Counted from the first letter of the stretch, positions 18,140 to 27,048 are shown. The stretch is DNA of 34,185 nt from Bacteroidia bacterium (GCA_016787895.1 JAEUTN010000006.1:1-34185); one strand, 5' to 3'. Numbers and translations: made by a program. Notes: generated by a model not told the origin, from the sequence alone.

Positions 18140-18604
18140 TCACTCTTCTAAGGCTTCCCGGTAAATTTTCCTGCCATAAACCCTGAGTGATTTGTCTAAA
18201 TCAACAAACTCCGCGGAAGAGGCTTCCACAAATGTGTTTTCGCTGTCCAGCCAGGCAATCATGGCCTCTTCATAATGATACGTTTTTTCTTCATGAACCT
18301 TTCTTGCGAACAGTGTATCTGTCCAAATGGTCTCGGTATATATTAATCGGGTTTTATAAAAAAACCAGGACACCCTTTTTTCAATCCGGCCTTTTTCCAC
18401 TACTTCAATGGCCACGGGTTCATTGTTGAAGTAATACAAGCTTCGATATCCTGTTTCTGAATTCAGCTTATCCACTTTACGGAATGAAATCAAATCGGAT
18501 TTTAATTTAGCAACTACTTCATCAATTAAAGCTACTGTGCTTTGGGACCTTGCTTTAAAAACAATGACTAATAGTAAGGCGAAGAGACCAAATTTACATC
18601 TCAT
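18140..18604 (-). CDS. Secreted hypothetical protein
   Basis: I do not recognise this 154-residue protein. It has a signal peptide (MRCKFGLFALLLVIVFKARSQ) and a mixed alpha/beta mature part rich in charged residues (VALIDEVVAKLKSDL, GRIEKRVSWFFYKTRL, KVHEEKTYHYEEA). There is no lipobox, sorting domain or membrane segment after the signal, so a periplasmic location is likely. It lies 49 bases downstream of the epimerase gene on the same strand and may be the last gene of the radC group. It converges on the PorP/SprF gene across 20 bases. Confidence 0.7.
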   Translation of the reverse strand: MRCKFGLFALLLVIVFKARSQSTVALIDEVVAKLKSDLISFRKVDKLNSETGYRSLYYFNNEPVAIEVVEKGRIEKRVSWFFYKTRLIYTETIWTDTLFARKVHEEKTYHYEEAMIAWLDSENTFVEASSAEFVDLDKSLRVYGRKIYREALEE

Positions 18605-18653
18605 GAAAAACTGTTTTATGTATAACCCGACTCTTGTATTTGGTTACATAAAC

Positions 18654-19805
18654 TTATTTAGCCAAATGGCTGAGCATTTCTCCGCAGATAAATTCGGCTG
18701 CATGCCCATCCCCATAAAGTTTCGGAAATTTCAGACCGGAATTGGCATAAAGCTGTGTAAAAGCAGATTTGATGCGGTTTTCATCGGCATCGGCTACAAT
18801 AGCTGTTCCACATTCCACCAATTCCACCCATTCGGTCTCCGGTCTTAAAATCACACAAGCCTTCTCAAAATAAAAGGCTTCCTTTTGAACGCCTCCGCTA
18901 TCGGTCATTACCAAGGCACAATTTTTTTCAAGGGCAATCATCTCCAGGAAAGAAGCCGGTTCAGCAATCACAAAATCGGCATTTTCCTTCACGGCCCTGT
19001 AAAGCTCAGGGCTTAAATTTTGTGACAATAATTTAGCGGTGCGCGGATGCAGCGGTAATAATACCTTCAATTGGTGTTGAATGGAAAGGTCGTTAAGCGA
19101 TTTGAACAAAGCGTTTAAACGGGGCGGCTCATCGGTGTTATTGTTGCGGTGTATAGTGGCGAGTATAAACCTGTTCTTTTGAAGCCCATACTGTTGCAGA
19201 ATGGTGGTTTTTTCTTCGGCCACTTTGCTAAAATATAAGCTGTTGTCGTACATCACATCGCCACATTGATAGGCTTTGGGATTATCGGCTCCAAATGGCG
19301 GCAGCGGCTTTTCCTTAAACCCTTCATTCAGTAAATTTTTAAATCCGGTGGACGTAGGCGAAAACAAAAGCGTGCTCACGTGATCGCAGAGGATGCGGTT
19401 CACTTCTTCGGGCATGGCTTTGTTAAAGGACCGCAGTCCTGCTTCAATGTGCACTACCGGCACATGTATTTTGCTTGCCGCCACAGCCCCCGCAAGCGTT
19501 GAATTGGTGTCTCCATACAACACAATGGCATTGGGTTTTTCATTCAACAGAATGTCCTCAATGCCCATAATCATAGCAGCCGTTTGTTTGCCGTGGGAAC
19601 CCGAACCCACATTAAGATTGTAATCGGGCACGGGAATGCCCAACTCATCAAAAAACACCTGGCTCATGTTGGCATCGTAATGCTGCCCGGTGTGTACAAT
19701 GATTTCTTTGATGGTATCGGAGAATTTGTTTTTAATGGCCCTGCTCAGTGCAGCGGCTTTAATGATCTGGGGTCTGGCCCCAATAATGGTTACGATTTTA
19801 AACAT
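18654..19805 (-). CDS. wecB: UDP-N-acetylglucosamine 2-epimerase (non-hydrolysing)
   Basis: The enzyme interconverts UDP-GlcNAc and UDP-ManNAc, a precursor for surface polysaccharide. The 383-residue length fits the family. Motifs are GARPQIIKAA (9-18), HTGQHYD, YGDTNSTLAG, HIEAGLRSFN, MPEEVNR, ATIHRNNNTD (HRREN-type site, here RNNN), LPLHPRT, TDSGGVQKEA and LRPETEWVE, all at expected positions. It starts 5 bases after radC, so the two are probably co-transcribed. No glycosyltransferases or other polysaccharide genes are nearby. Confidence 0.93.
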   Translation of the reverse strand: MFKIVTIIGARPQIIKAAALSRAIKNKFSDTIKEIIVHTGQHYDANMSQVFFDELGIPVPDYNLNVGSGSHGKQTAAMIMGIEDILLNEKPNAIVLYGDTNSTLAGAVAASKIHVPVVHIEAGLRSFNKAMPEEVNRILCDHVSTLLFSPTSTGFKNLLNEGFKEKPLPPFGADNPKAYQCGDVMYDNSLYFSKVAEEKTTILQQYGLQKNRFILATIHRNNNTDEPPRLNALFKSLNDLSIQHQLKVLLPLHPRTAKLLSQNLSPELYRAVKENADFVIAEPASFLEMIALEKNCALVMTDSGGVQKEAFYFEKACVILRPETEWVELVECGTAIVADADENRIKSAFTQLYANSGLKFPKLYGDGHAAEFICGEMLSHLAK

Positions 19806-19810
19806 AAAGA

Positions 19811-20482
19811 TTAGAGCAAGTGCTCGTCGGCAAAACTTAAATAGGTTTGATCACCAATAATTAGATGATCCAATAAAACAATATCAAATAAGGCCAAAGC
19901 CTCGCGAATTTTTTTGGTGATTTGTTTGTCCTGCTCACTCGGAAGTACCTGACCACTGGGATGGTTGTGGGCCAGAATGATGCCGCTGGCTGTGTGATCG
20001 ATGGCAGCTTTACAAATCAGCTTCACGTCCACCACTGTGCCTGATACACCGCCTTTGCTCAAGTGCACTTCTTTTGTAATTTGATTGGCCCGGTTCAGGA
20101 GCAGCACCCAAAATTCTTCATGCGGTTGATCCATCAAATGGTGACGAATGGCCTCGTAAGCTTGTTGACTGCTGGTGATTTTTATTCTCTCAGTCGGATC
20201 ACTTTCCTTTCGCCTGCGCCCTAATTCAAAGGCTGCGGCTATTTCTATGGCTTTTACCTCCCCCACCCCTTTGTATTTCTTTAGGTCGGCGATGGACAGT
20301 TTTGCCAATTCGTTGATGCTGTTGCGGTGCTCAGACAGCATACGTTGAGCCAATTGTAAAGCGGTTTCATCTTTGTTACCCGAGCTCATCACAATGGCCA
20401 GCAACTCGGCATCACTCAAACTGTGCCGGCCCAGCTTTAACAACTTTTCCCGCGGCCGGTCGTCCTCGGCCAGAGACTTCAT
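19811..20482 (-). CDS. radC: RadC family JAB-domain protein
   Basis: The protein has 223 residues from the ATG at 20482 (MKSLAEDDRPREKLLKLG, the usual RadC opening); GTG at 20509 would add nine residues. The N-terminal part holds a helix-hairpin-helix stretch (LKKYKGVGEVKAIEIAAA). The C-terminal JAB/MPN domain carries the JAMM metal motif HNHPSGQVLPSEQD (H-x-H-x7-S-x2-D), which fits a metal-dependent hydrolase fold. Despite its name, a DNA repair role for RadC is not secure. First gene before the epimerase, divergent from the MFS gene. Confidence 0.93.
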   Translation of the reverse strand: MKSLAEDDRPREKLLKLGRHSLSDAELLAIVMSSGNKDETALQLAQRMLSEHRNSINELAKLSIADLKKYKGVGEVKAIEIAAAFELGRRRKESDPTERIKITSSQQAYEAIRHHLMDQPHEEFWVLLLNRANQITKEVHLSKGGVSGTVVDVKLICKAAIDHTASGIILAHNHPSGQVLPSEQDKQITKKIREALALFDIVLLDHLIIGDQTYLSFADEHLL

Positions 20483-20555
20483 GTTTAAATGGTTCTCCAG
20501 AGATTTCACTGCCCCTAAATTAAGAAATTGATTTTCATTCCCCTATTCCTTTTCC

Positions 20556-20563
20556 TAACTTCG
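20556..20563 (+). promoter_or_regulatory. Candidate -7 box TAACTTCG of the MFS gene
   Basis: TAACTTCG is a 7/8 match to TAnnTTTG and lies 9 bases before the ATG at 20573. The nearest upstream TTG (20528-20530) is 25 bases away, slightly too far for a normal -33 element. Confidence 0.35.
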
Positions 20564-20572
20564 TGAACACCT

Positions 20573-21832
20573 ATGTCATTCTTCAAAAGGGATTCTCTGA
20601 ATATTTTTCAAAACAAAGAATTCCGGCTTTTTATATACACCCGTTTTTTACTCACTCTGGCCATACAAATGCAGTTTAGCACCATATACCTGCAGGTGTA
20701 TTACGAATATTCTAAAAATGAATTGATGCTGGGTTTCATCGGACTTTCAGAAGCGGTCCCATTTATCCTTACTTCCCTGTTCAGCGGACACATTGCCGAT
20801 ACCCTGCCAAAACGAAGGATTCTGCTTCTTGGTATTCTGCTTTTGATTCTGGGAGCGGTGTTTTTGATCCTGAATGCCATGCCCCGGGTTCAGCTATTAC
20901 ACCACTTGGGACTTTATGCTTTGTTCTCCATTGTGTTTGTGTTTGGCATTACCCGTTCATTTCTGGCTTCCAGCTCGAATCCATTTTTAAGCCAGTTGAT
21001 TCCCCGGGCCCAATATGCCAATGCCGCCACCTGGAACAGCACCGCCTGGCACACGGCCTGTATTTTGGGCCCGGTGGCCTCAGGACTAATCTACGCCTAC
21101 AGCACTCATTACAAAGCGGCCATTTGTCATTTTGTGGAATTGTTGTTGTTCACAGGGGCTTTTATACAACTGTTCAGAATTAAAAACAAAGGTTTGCCAC
21201 AACTCAACACTATAAGTGAGAGCATTTTCAAAAGTATGCGTGAAGGTTTAGGTTTTGTTTACAAGAGCAAAATGATTCTGAGCGCGATTTCTCTCGATCT
21301 TTTTGCTGTTTTGTTTGGAGGAGCTGTGGCCCTGATTCCTGCCTTTACCGATAAAATTCTGCACCTGGGACCTGAGGCCTATGGTTTGTTAAGAACAGCC
21401 CCGGCCATAGGTGCAGTGGTGATGGCCGGCATCATGGTGTTTTATCCTCCGGGGCGTAAAGCGGGGCGTGCTTTGCTTTGGTCGGTGATTGCCTTTGGCT
21501 TATTTACCATCGGTTTTGCACTCAGCAAAAATTACTGGCTGGCCTTTACCATGTTGTTTTTAACAGGGGCTTTCGACAACGTGAGCGTGGTGGTTCGACA
21601 TAGTATTTTACAATTGATGACCCCCGACAACATGCGCGGACGAGTGAGTGCCATCAACAATATTTTTATTGGGAGCAGCAATGAGATTGGAGCGTTTGAA
21701 AGTGGCCTGGCCGCAAGAATAATGGGTCTGGTACCTTCTATTGTGTTTGGAGGAGCCATGACCATTGGCGTGGTGTTGGGCATCAATAAAATTAATCCCG
21801 GTTTGAGAAAACTCGACATCAGTAAACTGTAA
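20573..21832 (+). CDS. MFS transporter, EntS/MFS_3-like exporter
   Basis: The 419-residue polytopic inner-membrane protein has about twelve hydrophobic segments. Family signs include the N-terminal NKEFRLFIYTRFLLTLAIQM, the loop motif GHIADTLPKRRILLLG between helices 2 and 3, and late GALFDN- and RGRVSAIN-like motifs (GAFDNVSVV, MRGRVSAINN), as in the MFS_3 group with the enterobactin exporter EntS. Substrate unknown; proton-driven export is inferred. The next gene starts 4 bases after its stop, so the two form an operon. Confidence 0.88.
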   Translation: MSFFKRDSLNIFQNKEFRLFIYTRFLLTLAIQMQFSTIYLQVYYEYSKNELMLGFIGLSEAVPFILTSLFSGHIADTLPKRRILLLGILLLILGAVFLILNAMPRVQLLHHLGLYALFSIVFVFGITRSFLASSSNPFLSQLIPRAQYANAATWNSTAWHTACILGPVASGLIYAYSTHYKAAICHFVELLLFTGAFIQLFRIKNKGLPQLNTISESIFKSMREGLGFVYKSKMILSAISLDLFAVLFGGAVALIPAFTDKILHLGPEAYGLLRTAPAIGAVVMAGIMVFYPPGRKAGRALLWSVIAFGLFTIGFALSKNYWLAFTMLFLTGAFDNVSVVVRHSILQLMTPDNMRGRVSAINNIFIGSSNEIGAFESGLAARIMGLVPSIVFGGAMTIGVVLGINKINPGLRKLDISKL

Positions 21833-21836
21833 AGAC

Positions 21837-22607
21837 ATGAAGGAAACAGAACTGAAGTCTTTACTTGATGAAGCAGTGGATACCTATAACCGTAAGGCCT
21901 TCATTGAAAACGACCCCATCCTTATCCCCCACCGTTTCAGCAAAAAAGAGGATATTGAGATTGCCGCTTTTTTTGCAGCCAGTTTGGCCTGGGGTAATCG
22001 AAAATCCATCATCCAAAACACCTCCAAACTCATGATGTGCATGGATGAGGCCCCGCATGAATTTATTCTTCAGCACACCGCCAGGGACTTAAAACCATTT
22101 AGAACATTTGTACACCGCACCTTTAACGGAAACGATTGTGTGTTTTTTATTTCGGCTCTTAAACACCTTTATACCAAACGCGGAGGACTTGAAGCCGCTT
22201 TTACTCCAAACAACAAACCAAATCCGGCGTTTAAAGACCGACTTCACCATTTCAGAGAATTGTTTTTGGAAGTAAAACACCTGAGGCGCAGCGAAAAACA
22301 CCTCTCTGACCCCTGGAAAAATTCATCGAGCAAACGTTTGTGTATGTTTTTACGGTGGATGGTGAGGAAAGACAAACGTGGAGTAGATTTTGGTATTTGG
22401 AGAAGTATCCATGCTTCTGAATTGTATCTTCCCCTGGATGTGCATACCGGTAATGTGGGCCGGCAACTGGGACTTTTGGAACGCAAACAAAACGACTGGA
22501 AAGCCGTTGAGGAAATCACTCAACAACTCAGGCGGTTTGACCCGAATGACCCGGTGAAATACGATTTTGCCTTGTTTGGATTAGGTGTGAATGGCATTGT
22601 AAAATAA
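21837..22607 (+). CDS. TIGR02757 / DUF2400 family protein
   Basis: The 256-residue protein matches the TIGR02757 (DUF2400) family, found widely in Bacteroidota and of unknown function. Typical stretches are DPILIPHRFSKKEDIEIAAF (about 26-45), FFAASLAWGNRKSII, KRLCMFLRWMVRKD, VDFGIW, PLDVHTGNVGRQLGLL and DPNDPVKYDFALFGLG at the C-terminus. The C-terminal part resembles helix-hairpin-helix DNA glycosylase folds, so a DNA-related role is possible but unproven. Its stop codon touches the terminator hairpin. Confidence 0.9.
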   Translation: MKETELKSLLDEAVDTYNRKAFIENDPILIPHRFSKKEDIEIAAFFAASLAWGNRKSIIQNTSKLMMCMDEAPHEFILQHTARDLKPFRTFVHRTFNGNDCVFFISALKHLYTKRGGLEAAFTPNNKPNPAFKDRLHHFRELFLEVKHLRRSEKHLSDPWKNSSSKRLCMFLRWMVRKDKRGVDFGIWRSIHASELYLPLDVHTGNVGRQLGLLERKQNDWKAVEEITQQLRRFDPNDPVKYDFALFGLGVNGIVK

Positions 22608-22638
22608 AAAAAGGGAGACTTAAGAGCCTCCCTTTTTT
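22607..22638. terminator. Bidirectional intrinsic terminator
   Basis: AAAAAAGGGAG (22607-22617) pairs perfectly with CTCCCTTTTTT (22628-22638) across a 10-base loop. The A-tract and T-tract make it work in both directions, ending the MFS/TIGR02757 operon on the plus strand and the lipoprotein gene on the minus strand. Confidence 0.9.
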
Positions 22639-22652
22639 AGTAGAACTTCTTT

Positions 22653-23498
22653 CTAGAGTATTGCTTTTTCGCGAACAGCGTAAATTTTTGAAGAAATGCT
22701 CTTCATTTGTTCTTCTTGCAAATCGGCCGGTTGTTTAATGGCTACAATTTCGGCATGAATGGGTTCCAGCTCTGCCAGCAAATTCTGAATCTCTTTATCG
22801 GTTTTAAAATCCTGAAGCAGTTTAACCAGGTTACCGAGATGAAAACGTTGCTCCCATAAATTGGTCCTGACTTTTTCACGCAAAGCAGGATCCTGTAATT
22901 TTTCTCCCGCCTTACAGCTCAGGTATAAACTTTCGAGCCATGAGCCTGTGAACACTGTGGCCGCGGTTTGCACACGCTGATTGTTGCGCAGGTAAACATC
23001 ACTCTTCACCAAAATCTCATCCCATACTGTGAATAAGCTATCCTTGTTATCGATGTTGGATTCAAAACGTTTGCCTACCATGCTGTTAATGGAACTTTGC
23101 ATGCCAAGGGCTTCGCTGAGCTGAATAATGGTTTTAAGGTAATTAAGCACATCCTGACCGGAGTTGTTCATCATGGCATAGGCCATGTCCATATTGTAAA
23201 TACCCATGTTAATGCCTTTCTTAAATTCTGTTGAATAGGCACTGCCTTGTTTGGAGTTGTGCAAAATACTATTGTCGTAAGGAATACCCAGAGCAACAAT
23301 ATCCTGCATGCGGTTGGCCGGTGAAGGAATGTTGGCAATGGCAAAGTCAAACTTAAACTTGGTAGTGTCGTTCAGCTCTGTGCTCATAGCAGCGCTGTCA
23401 GCTGATACAGATTCTTGAGCGTGATCGTGTTCAGCACCACCGCAATTGCTTAAGCTTAACAAAGAAGCAAGAGGAAGAAGATAAATGAGATTTTTCAT
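22653..23498 (-). CDS. Hypothetical lipoprotein
   Basis: The 281-residue protein begins MKNLIYLLPLASLLSLSNC; the lipobox LSNC puts the acylated cysteine at residue 19, followed by GG and an acidic, His-containing stretch (AEHDHAQESVSADSAAM). The rest is mostly helical (YLKTIIQLSEALGMQSSIN, LGNLVKLLQDFKTDKEIQNL, ending KIYAVREKAIL). I recognise no domain or catalytic motif. The probable location is the periplasmic face of a membrane. The transcript ends at the bidirectional terminator. Confidence 0.8.
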   Translation of the reverse strand: MKNLIYLLPLASLLSLSNCGGAEHDHAQESVSADSAAMSTELNDTTKFKFDFAIANIPSPANRMQDIVALGIPYDNSILHNSKQGSAYSTEFKKGINMGIYNMDMAYAMMNNSGQDVLNYLKTIIQLSEALGMQSSINSMVGKRFESNIDNKDSLFTVWDEILVKSDVYLRNNQRVQTAATVFTGSWLESLYLSCKAGEKLQDPALREKVRTNLWEQRFHLGNLVKLLQDFKTDKEIQNLLAELEPIHAEIVAIKQPADLQEEQMKSISSKIYAVREKAIL

Positions 23499-23500
23499 AA

Positions 23501-23523
23501 CAAAATTAATTAGGGCAAATGTA
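23501..23523 (-). promoter_or_regulatory. Two overlapping -7 boxes before the lipoprotein gene
   Basis: Both TACATTTG (23516-23523) and TAATTTTG (23501-23508) match TAnnTTTG perfectly on the minus strand, 17 and 2 bases before the ATG. The farther one leaves room for a short leader and is more likely. No TTG -33 element is visible at normal spacing for either. Confidence 0.4.
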
Positions 23524-23589
23524 TAAGATTTTTTGATTTACGACATGTTTCATCCACTAAATCAATGGGATGGGTGTGTTAAATGAAAG

Positions 23590-24027
23590 TTATGCCTCAG
23601 GTGGTTTCGGAACCACCATACAGGTAAATCGGCAGGTGCACAAGAGTTCGTTGTTTTGATGAATGATGCTAATATCCCAGACTTTTACTTTGCCTTCAGA
23701 TTTATAAGGGCGGCAGTGGGCTTTAACATAACCTGAAGTGGCCGATTGTAAGTGTGAAGCATTGATTTCTACACCTACACCGATAAACAGTTCGCGGTTA
23801 ATGCAGCACCAGGTGGCCACTGAGCCAATGGTTTCGGCCAATGCTACCGAGGCCCCGCCGTGCAGGAGTCCAAAGGGTTGTTTGGTGTTTTGATTCACCG
23901 GCATGCTGGCCTCCAGATAATCCTCACCAATAGCCGTAAATTCTATGCCCAAATGCTCGCCCATGCTGCCTTTGTTCAGGTTATTCAGCATCCCGAGGCT
24001 AATCTCTCCTTTCCAAATGGAATTCAT
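23590..24027 (-). CDS. Hotdog-fold thioesterase, MenI/YdiI-like
   Basis: The 145-residue protein has the YdiI/MenI (1,4-dihydroxy-2-naphthoyl-CoA hydrolase-like) layout: MGEHLGIEFTAIGEDYLEA, then QPFGLLHGGASVALAETIGS (about 50-69), with the HGG motif and the glutamate (E in LAETIGS) that is catalytic in this subfamily, and VGVEINASHLQSA. It may act in menaquinone synthesis or general acyl-CoA turnover; no men genes are nearby, so the substrate is open. Divergent from the glutathione peroxidase gene with only 27 bases between the start codons. Confidence 0.87.
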   Translation of the reverse strand: MNSIWKGEISLGMLNNLNKGSMGEHLGIEFTAIGEDYLEASMPVNQNTKQPFGLLHGGASVALAETIGSVATWCCINRELFIGVGVEINASHLQSATSGYVKAHCRPYKSEGKVKVWDISIIHQNNELLCTCRFTCMVVPKPPEA

Positions 24028-24054
24028 AAAACAATTTCGTTTTTACACGGTTAA

Positions 24055-24636
24055 ATGTATGTTATTAATCGCATATTGCATTTGATGTTGTTTCTGATTC
24101 CCGGAATAAAAGCTCTGATAAAAGGAAAGTCGCCAAAAAGCCTTCATGACCTATCCGTTAAAACAATTTCCGGACAATTAATTCCACTTGCGCAATTTAA
24201 AGGCAAAAAACTATTGATAGTTAACACAGCCAGCCTTTGTGGCTTTACACCCCAATATAAAGCCTTGCAAACGCTTCATGAAAGGTATTCAGCTCAAAAC
24301 CTGGTAGTGCTCGCCTTTCCCTGCAACGACTTTGGCCGGCAGGAACCCGAAACGGAAGAACATATTGCGGAGTTTTGTACCACTAAGTTTGCACTTTCCT
24401 TTGAATTGATGGAAAAATTACACGTGAAAGGACCCCGGCAACACGCTTTGTACACCTGGCTTTGCAACAAAAAAGAAAACGGCGTGATGAATTCTTCCGT
24501 TTTATGGAATTTTCAAAAATACTTGGTGGATGAAAATGGGCATTTGGTGGATGTGATGGCACCATGGACTAAGCCTTTGAGTAAGAAAATGATCAACTGG
24601 CTGGAGAACGAAGCCAGCTTTCATCACGCTTCGTAA
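24055..24636 (+). CDS. Glutathione peroxidase family thiol peroxidase
   Basis: The 193-residue protein has a GPx domain (about 30-185) behind a hydrophobic N-terminus (ILHLMLFLIPGIKALI) that may anchor or export it. The peroxidatic cysteine is C62 (NTASLCGFTPQY). Trp151-Asn152 (WNF) of the catalytic tetrad is present, but the tetrad Gln of NQFG is Asp92 (FPCNDFGRQEP), a variant I recall in other bacterial members. C108 in FCTTKF sits at the usual resolving-cysteine position, so it probably uses thioredoxin rather than glutathione. Its end overlaps the convergent DUF4956 gene by 13 bases. Confidence 0.92.
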   Translation: MYVINRILHLMLFLIPGIKALIKGKSPKSLHDLSVKTISGQLIPLAQFKGKKLLIVNTASLCGFTPQYKALQTLHERYSAQNLVVLAFPCNDFGRQEPETEEHIAEFCTTKFALSFELMEKLHVKGPRQHALYTWLCNKKENGVMNSSVLWNFQKYLVDENGHLVDVMAPWTKPLSKKMINWLENEASFHHAS

Positions 24637-25268
24637 AAATACACCTTCAGCTGAACCTGGGGTTTGGTGAAATCAATCTTCCCGGTTTTTACCCTATGAA
24701 CATTAATGCCTGTGCGGGTTTTCAAATCCAGCATCAATTCCTGTTCCTTACCCGGTAAAATCAAATCCAGCTTATCGTAATTAATCACCATCACTCCTTC
24801 CCTTTTAAAAAACACATTTCTCTCAAAAACATAGGTCACCAGTAGAAGTAAAAAATTAATCAATCCTATAAAAAGAAACTCGTAAGCATCGGGGGTGCTT
24901 TTTAACTTAGTAACGGCAGAGATCAATCCAATGGCAATTACCAGAAAAAGATAGGTCATGTCTTTTATGCTCAGGTCTTCGGTACGGTACCTTAGCATGC
25001 TAAACACCGCAAATAATCCAAAAGCAGCTCCCAGACTCATTTCGATGCGGTTGAGCAAAAAACAAATCAGAAAAATGATGATGTTAAAAATAAAAAAGGT
25101 AAAAAACAGATCGTTGTGTTTGTATTTAGGAAAATACATAAAACGCAGCAGCACCAAAACCGTTATAAAGTCCAGTAACAATCTCCATCCAAACTTATGA
25201 ATGGTTTTCAGAAACTCATGGCTGTCTGAAGTGATAATTGTTTCCAGCTCTGTTTGTAAAAGTGTCAT
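24624..25268 (-). CDS. DUF4956 membrane protein
   Basis: The 214-residue protein carries the DUF4956 hallmark GLFAVFSMLRYRTEDLSIKD (about 85-104) followed by MTYLFLVIAIGLISA. It has four to five membrane segments between residues about 30 and 150 and a soluble C-terminal domain (DLKTRTGINVHRVKTG...). In other genomes, relatives sit beside VTC-type polyphosphate polymerase genes, but none is here. Function unknown. It is downstream of the permease on the same strand after 79 bases. Confidence 0.85.
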   Translation of the reverse strand: MTLLQTELETIITSDSHEFLKTIHKFGWRLLLDFITVLVLLRFMYFPKYKHNDLFFTFFIFNIIIFLICFLLNRIEMSLGAAFGLFAVFSMLRYRTEDLSIKDMTYLFLVIAIGLISAVTKLKSTPDAYEFLFIGLINFLLLLVTYVFERNVFFKREGVMVINYDKLDLILPGKEQELMLDLKTRTGINVHRVKTGKIDFTKPQVQLKVYFYEA

Positions 25269-25347
25269 TATTAGGAATTAGTGAAGGAATGTGCGATTCA
25301 GAGTTTTGCTAAAACCATCTCACAAAAAACAATCTTAATTTAAAACA

Positions 25348-26919
25348 TTAGTGCTTATCCAGCTTACTGGTGTGGCGGCTGTAAATAAAATAGATCAGCA
25401 ATCCCAGCACCATCCAAACGGCAGCAGAAAGCAAGGTAAACTTATCCAAAGCAATGATCATGAACGAACACACCAGTATTCCAAGAATGGGCACCAAAGG
25501 CACCAAAGGGGTTTTAAACGGACGTGGAATCTCAGGACTGTTTCGGCGCATCACCCAAATGCCGGCACACACGATAACAAATGCGAATAAGGTACCGAAG
25601 GAGGTGAGGTCACCTGCCACACTGCCCGGAACAAAAGTCGCGAAAATGCCTACAAACAAAAAGAGAATCATGTTGGATTTGTAAGGTGTTTTGTATTTAG
25701 GATGCAGGTGCGAAAACACATTTGGCAACAACCCATCTTTTGACATGGAAAAAAATACCCGCGATTGACCCATGAGCATAACGAGAATCACCGAAGAAAA
25801 TCCTGCAAGAATGGCAATGGTTACACTTGTAGCCAGCCAGCTGTAGCCCACCATGTATTTTTGTATGGCGTAGGATACAGAAGCTTCTTTACCTGCTGCT
25901 CCGTATTCGCTCCAATGCGTTACGCCGGTGAGTACGTGTGAGAAAAGGATGTATAAAATAGTGCACACCACTAAAGAACCCAAAATACCAATGGGCATGT
26001 CGCGCTTGGGGTTTTTGGCTTCCTGAGCCGCCGTGGAAACGGCATCAAAACCAATAAAGGCAAAAAATACGATGGCCGCCCCGCCTAAAATACCACCATA
26101 ACCCCAGGTAAAAATGCCTTCATGACCCGGCGTACCCTCAGGAATAAGATAAGGGGTATGGTTTTCGGGTCTGATAAATTGCCAGCCAATAACAATAAAT
26201 ACCAAAACGATGGCCACTTTAATAAACACAATAATGCCGTTAACGATGGCCGACTCTTGTGTGCCCTTGATCAGAAGAAGCGACAGGACTAATAAAATCA
26301 AAAGTGCGGGCAAATTCATAATTCCTTGAAAAGTAGTCACCATGCTTTGAAAGTTGGGCGCTAATGAAAGATACTGTTCATCTGAAAGAACCAAAATTCC
26401 ATTCTTTGCATTTTGAACCAGGTCAGCCGGAAAGGCCGCGAGGGCATCGCCAATCACCCGATAACTTTTTTCGAAGGGAGAATGGCACCATTCATAGGGT
26501 ATGGCTCCACCCAATAAATTATTCAGGTATTCGCTCCAGGCAATGGACACGGTTGCTGCTCCAAGCGCATATTCCATAATCAGAGCCCAGCCAATGATCC
26601 AGGCTACCAATTCGCCTAAAGTAGTGTATGCGTAGGTATAGGCACTTCCTGCAATGGGTATCATGGCAGCAAATTCAGCATAACACAATCCGGCGAAGGC
26701 ACAACCAATGGCAGCCACCACAAATGACATGGTTACTCCGGAACCGGCGCAATCAGAAGCCGCAGCTGCTGTTCGCACAAATAAACCGGCACCAATAATG
26801 GCACCAATTCCCAAGGCTACCAGGGACCACATGCCCAGGGTTCGTTTTAAACCATGTTCTCCTGCACTCGCATCGGCAAGTAATTTTCCCAGATCTTTTG
26901 TCCTGAATAAGTTCGACAT
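25348..26919 (-). CDS. APC-family amino acid permease, cationic-type
   Basis: From the ATG at 26919 the protein has 523 residues and about twelve to fourteen membrane segments. Family signs are GMWSLVALGIGAIIGAGLFV near the N-terminus, GCAFAGLCYAEFAAMIPIAG, SAYTYAYTTLGELVAWIIGW, FFAFIGFDAVSTAAQEAKNP and PKRDMPIGI. It resembles the CAT/YfnA group of amino-acid transporters; the substrate is not fixed by sequence. A TTG at 26931 would extend it by four residues. A TTAATTTG (7/8 -7 match) lies about 27 bases before the ATG. Confidence 0.93.
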   Translation of the reverse strand: MSNLFRTKDLGKLLADASAGEHGLKRTLGMWSLVALGIGAIIGAGLFVRTAAAASDCAGSGVTMSFVVAAIGCAFAGLCYAEFAAMIPIAGSAYTYAYTTLGELVAWIIGWALIMEYALGAATVSIAWSEYLNNLLGGAIPYEWCHSPFEKSYRVIGDALAAFPADLVQNAKNGILVLSDEQYLSLAPNFQSMVTTFQGIMNLPALLILLVLSLLLIKGTQESAIVNGIIVFIKVAIVLVFIVIGWQFIRPENHTPYLIPEGTPGHEGIFTWGYGGILGGAAIVFFAFIGFDAVSTAAQEAKNPKRDMPIGILGSLVVCTILYILFSHVLTGVTHWSEYGAAGKEASVSYAIQKYMVGYSWLATSVTIAILAGFSSVILVMLMGQSRVFFSMSKDGLLPNVFSHLHPKYKTPYKSNMILFLFVGIFATFVPGSVAGDLTSFGTLFAFVIVCAGIWVMRRNSPEIPRPFKTPLVPLVPILGILVCSFMIIALDKFTLLSAAVWMVLGLLIYFIYSRHTSKLDKH

Positions 26920-27005
26920 CTTCTTTCTCAATTTTTTAATACGCTCAAATTAACATATTTTAAAAAGAATATACAAAGGGGAATGAAAACAAAAGAAGTC
27001 CATTC

Positions 27006-27035
27006 TTGATTTGTTCATGAATATCCCGATATTTG
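27006..27035 (+). promoter_or_regulatory. Candidate promoter (TTG-N19-GATATTTG) of the metal unit
   Basis: TTG (27006-27008), a 19-base spacer and GATATTTG (27028-27035, a 7/8 match) lie just before the open frame of the small cysteine-rich protein. The CTG proposed as start is 13 bases past the box, as expected from the short leaders of neighbouring genes. Confidence 0.4.
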
Positions 27036-27048
27036 TTTCATCCTTGCG

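Noticed and set aside
18654..19805. HRNNN in place of HRREN in the epimerase as a sign of inactivation
   Set aside because: All other motifs are intact and I recall the RNNN form in other Bacteroidota epimerases, so this is a lineage variant rather than decay.
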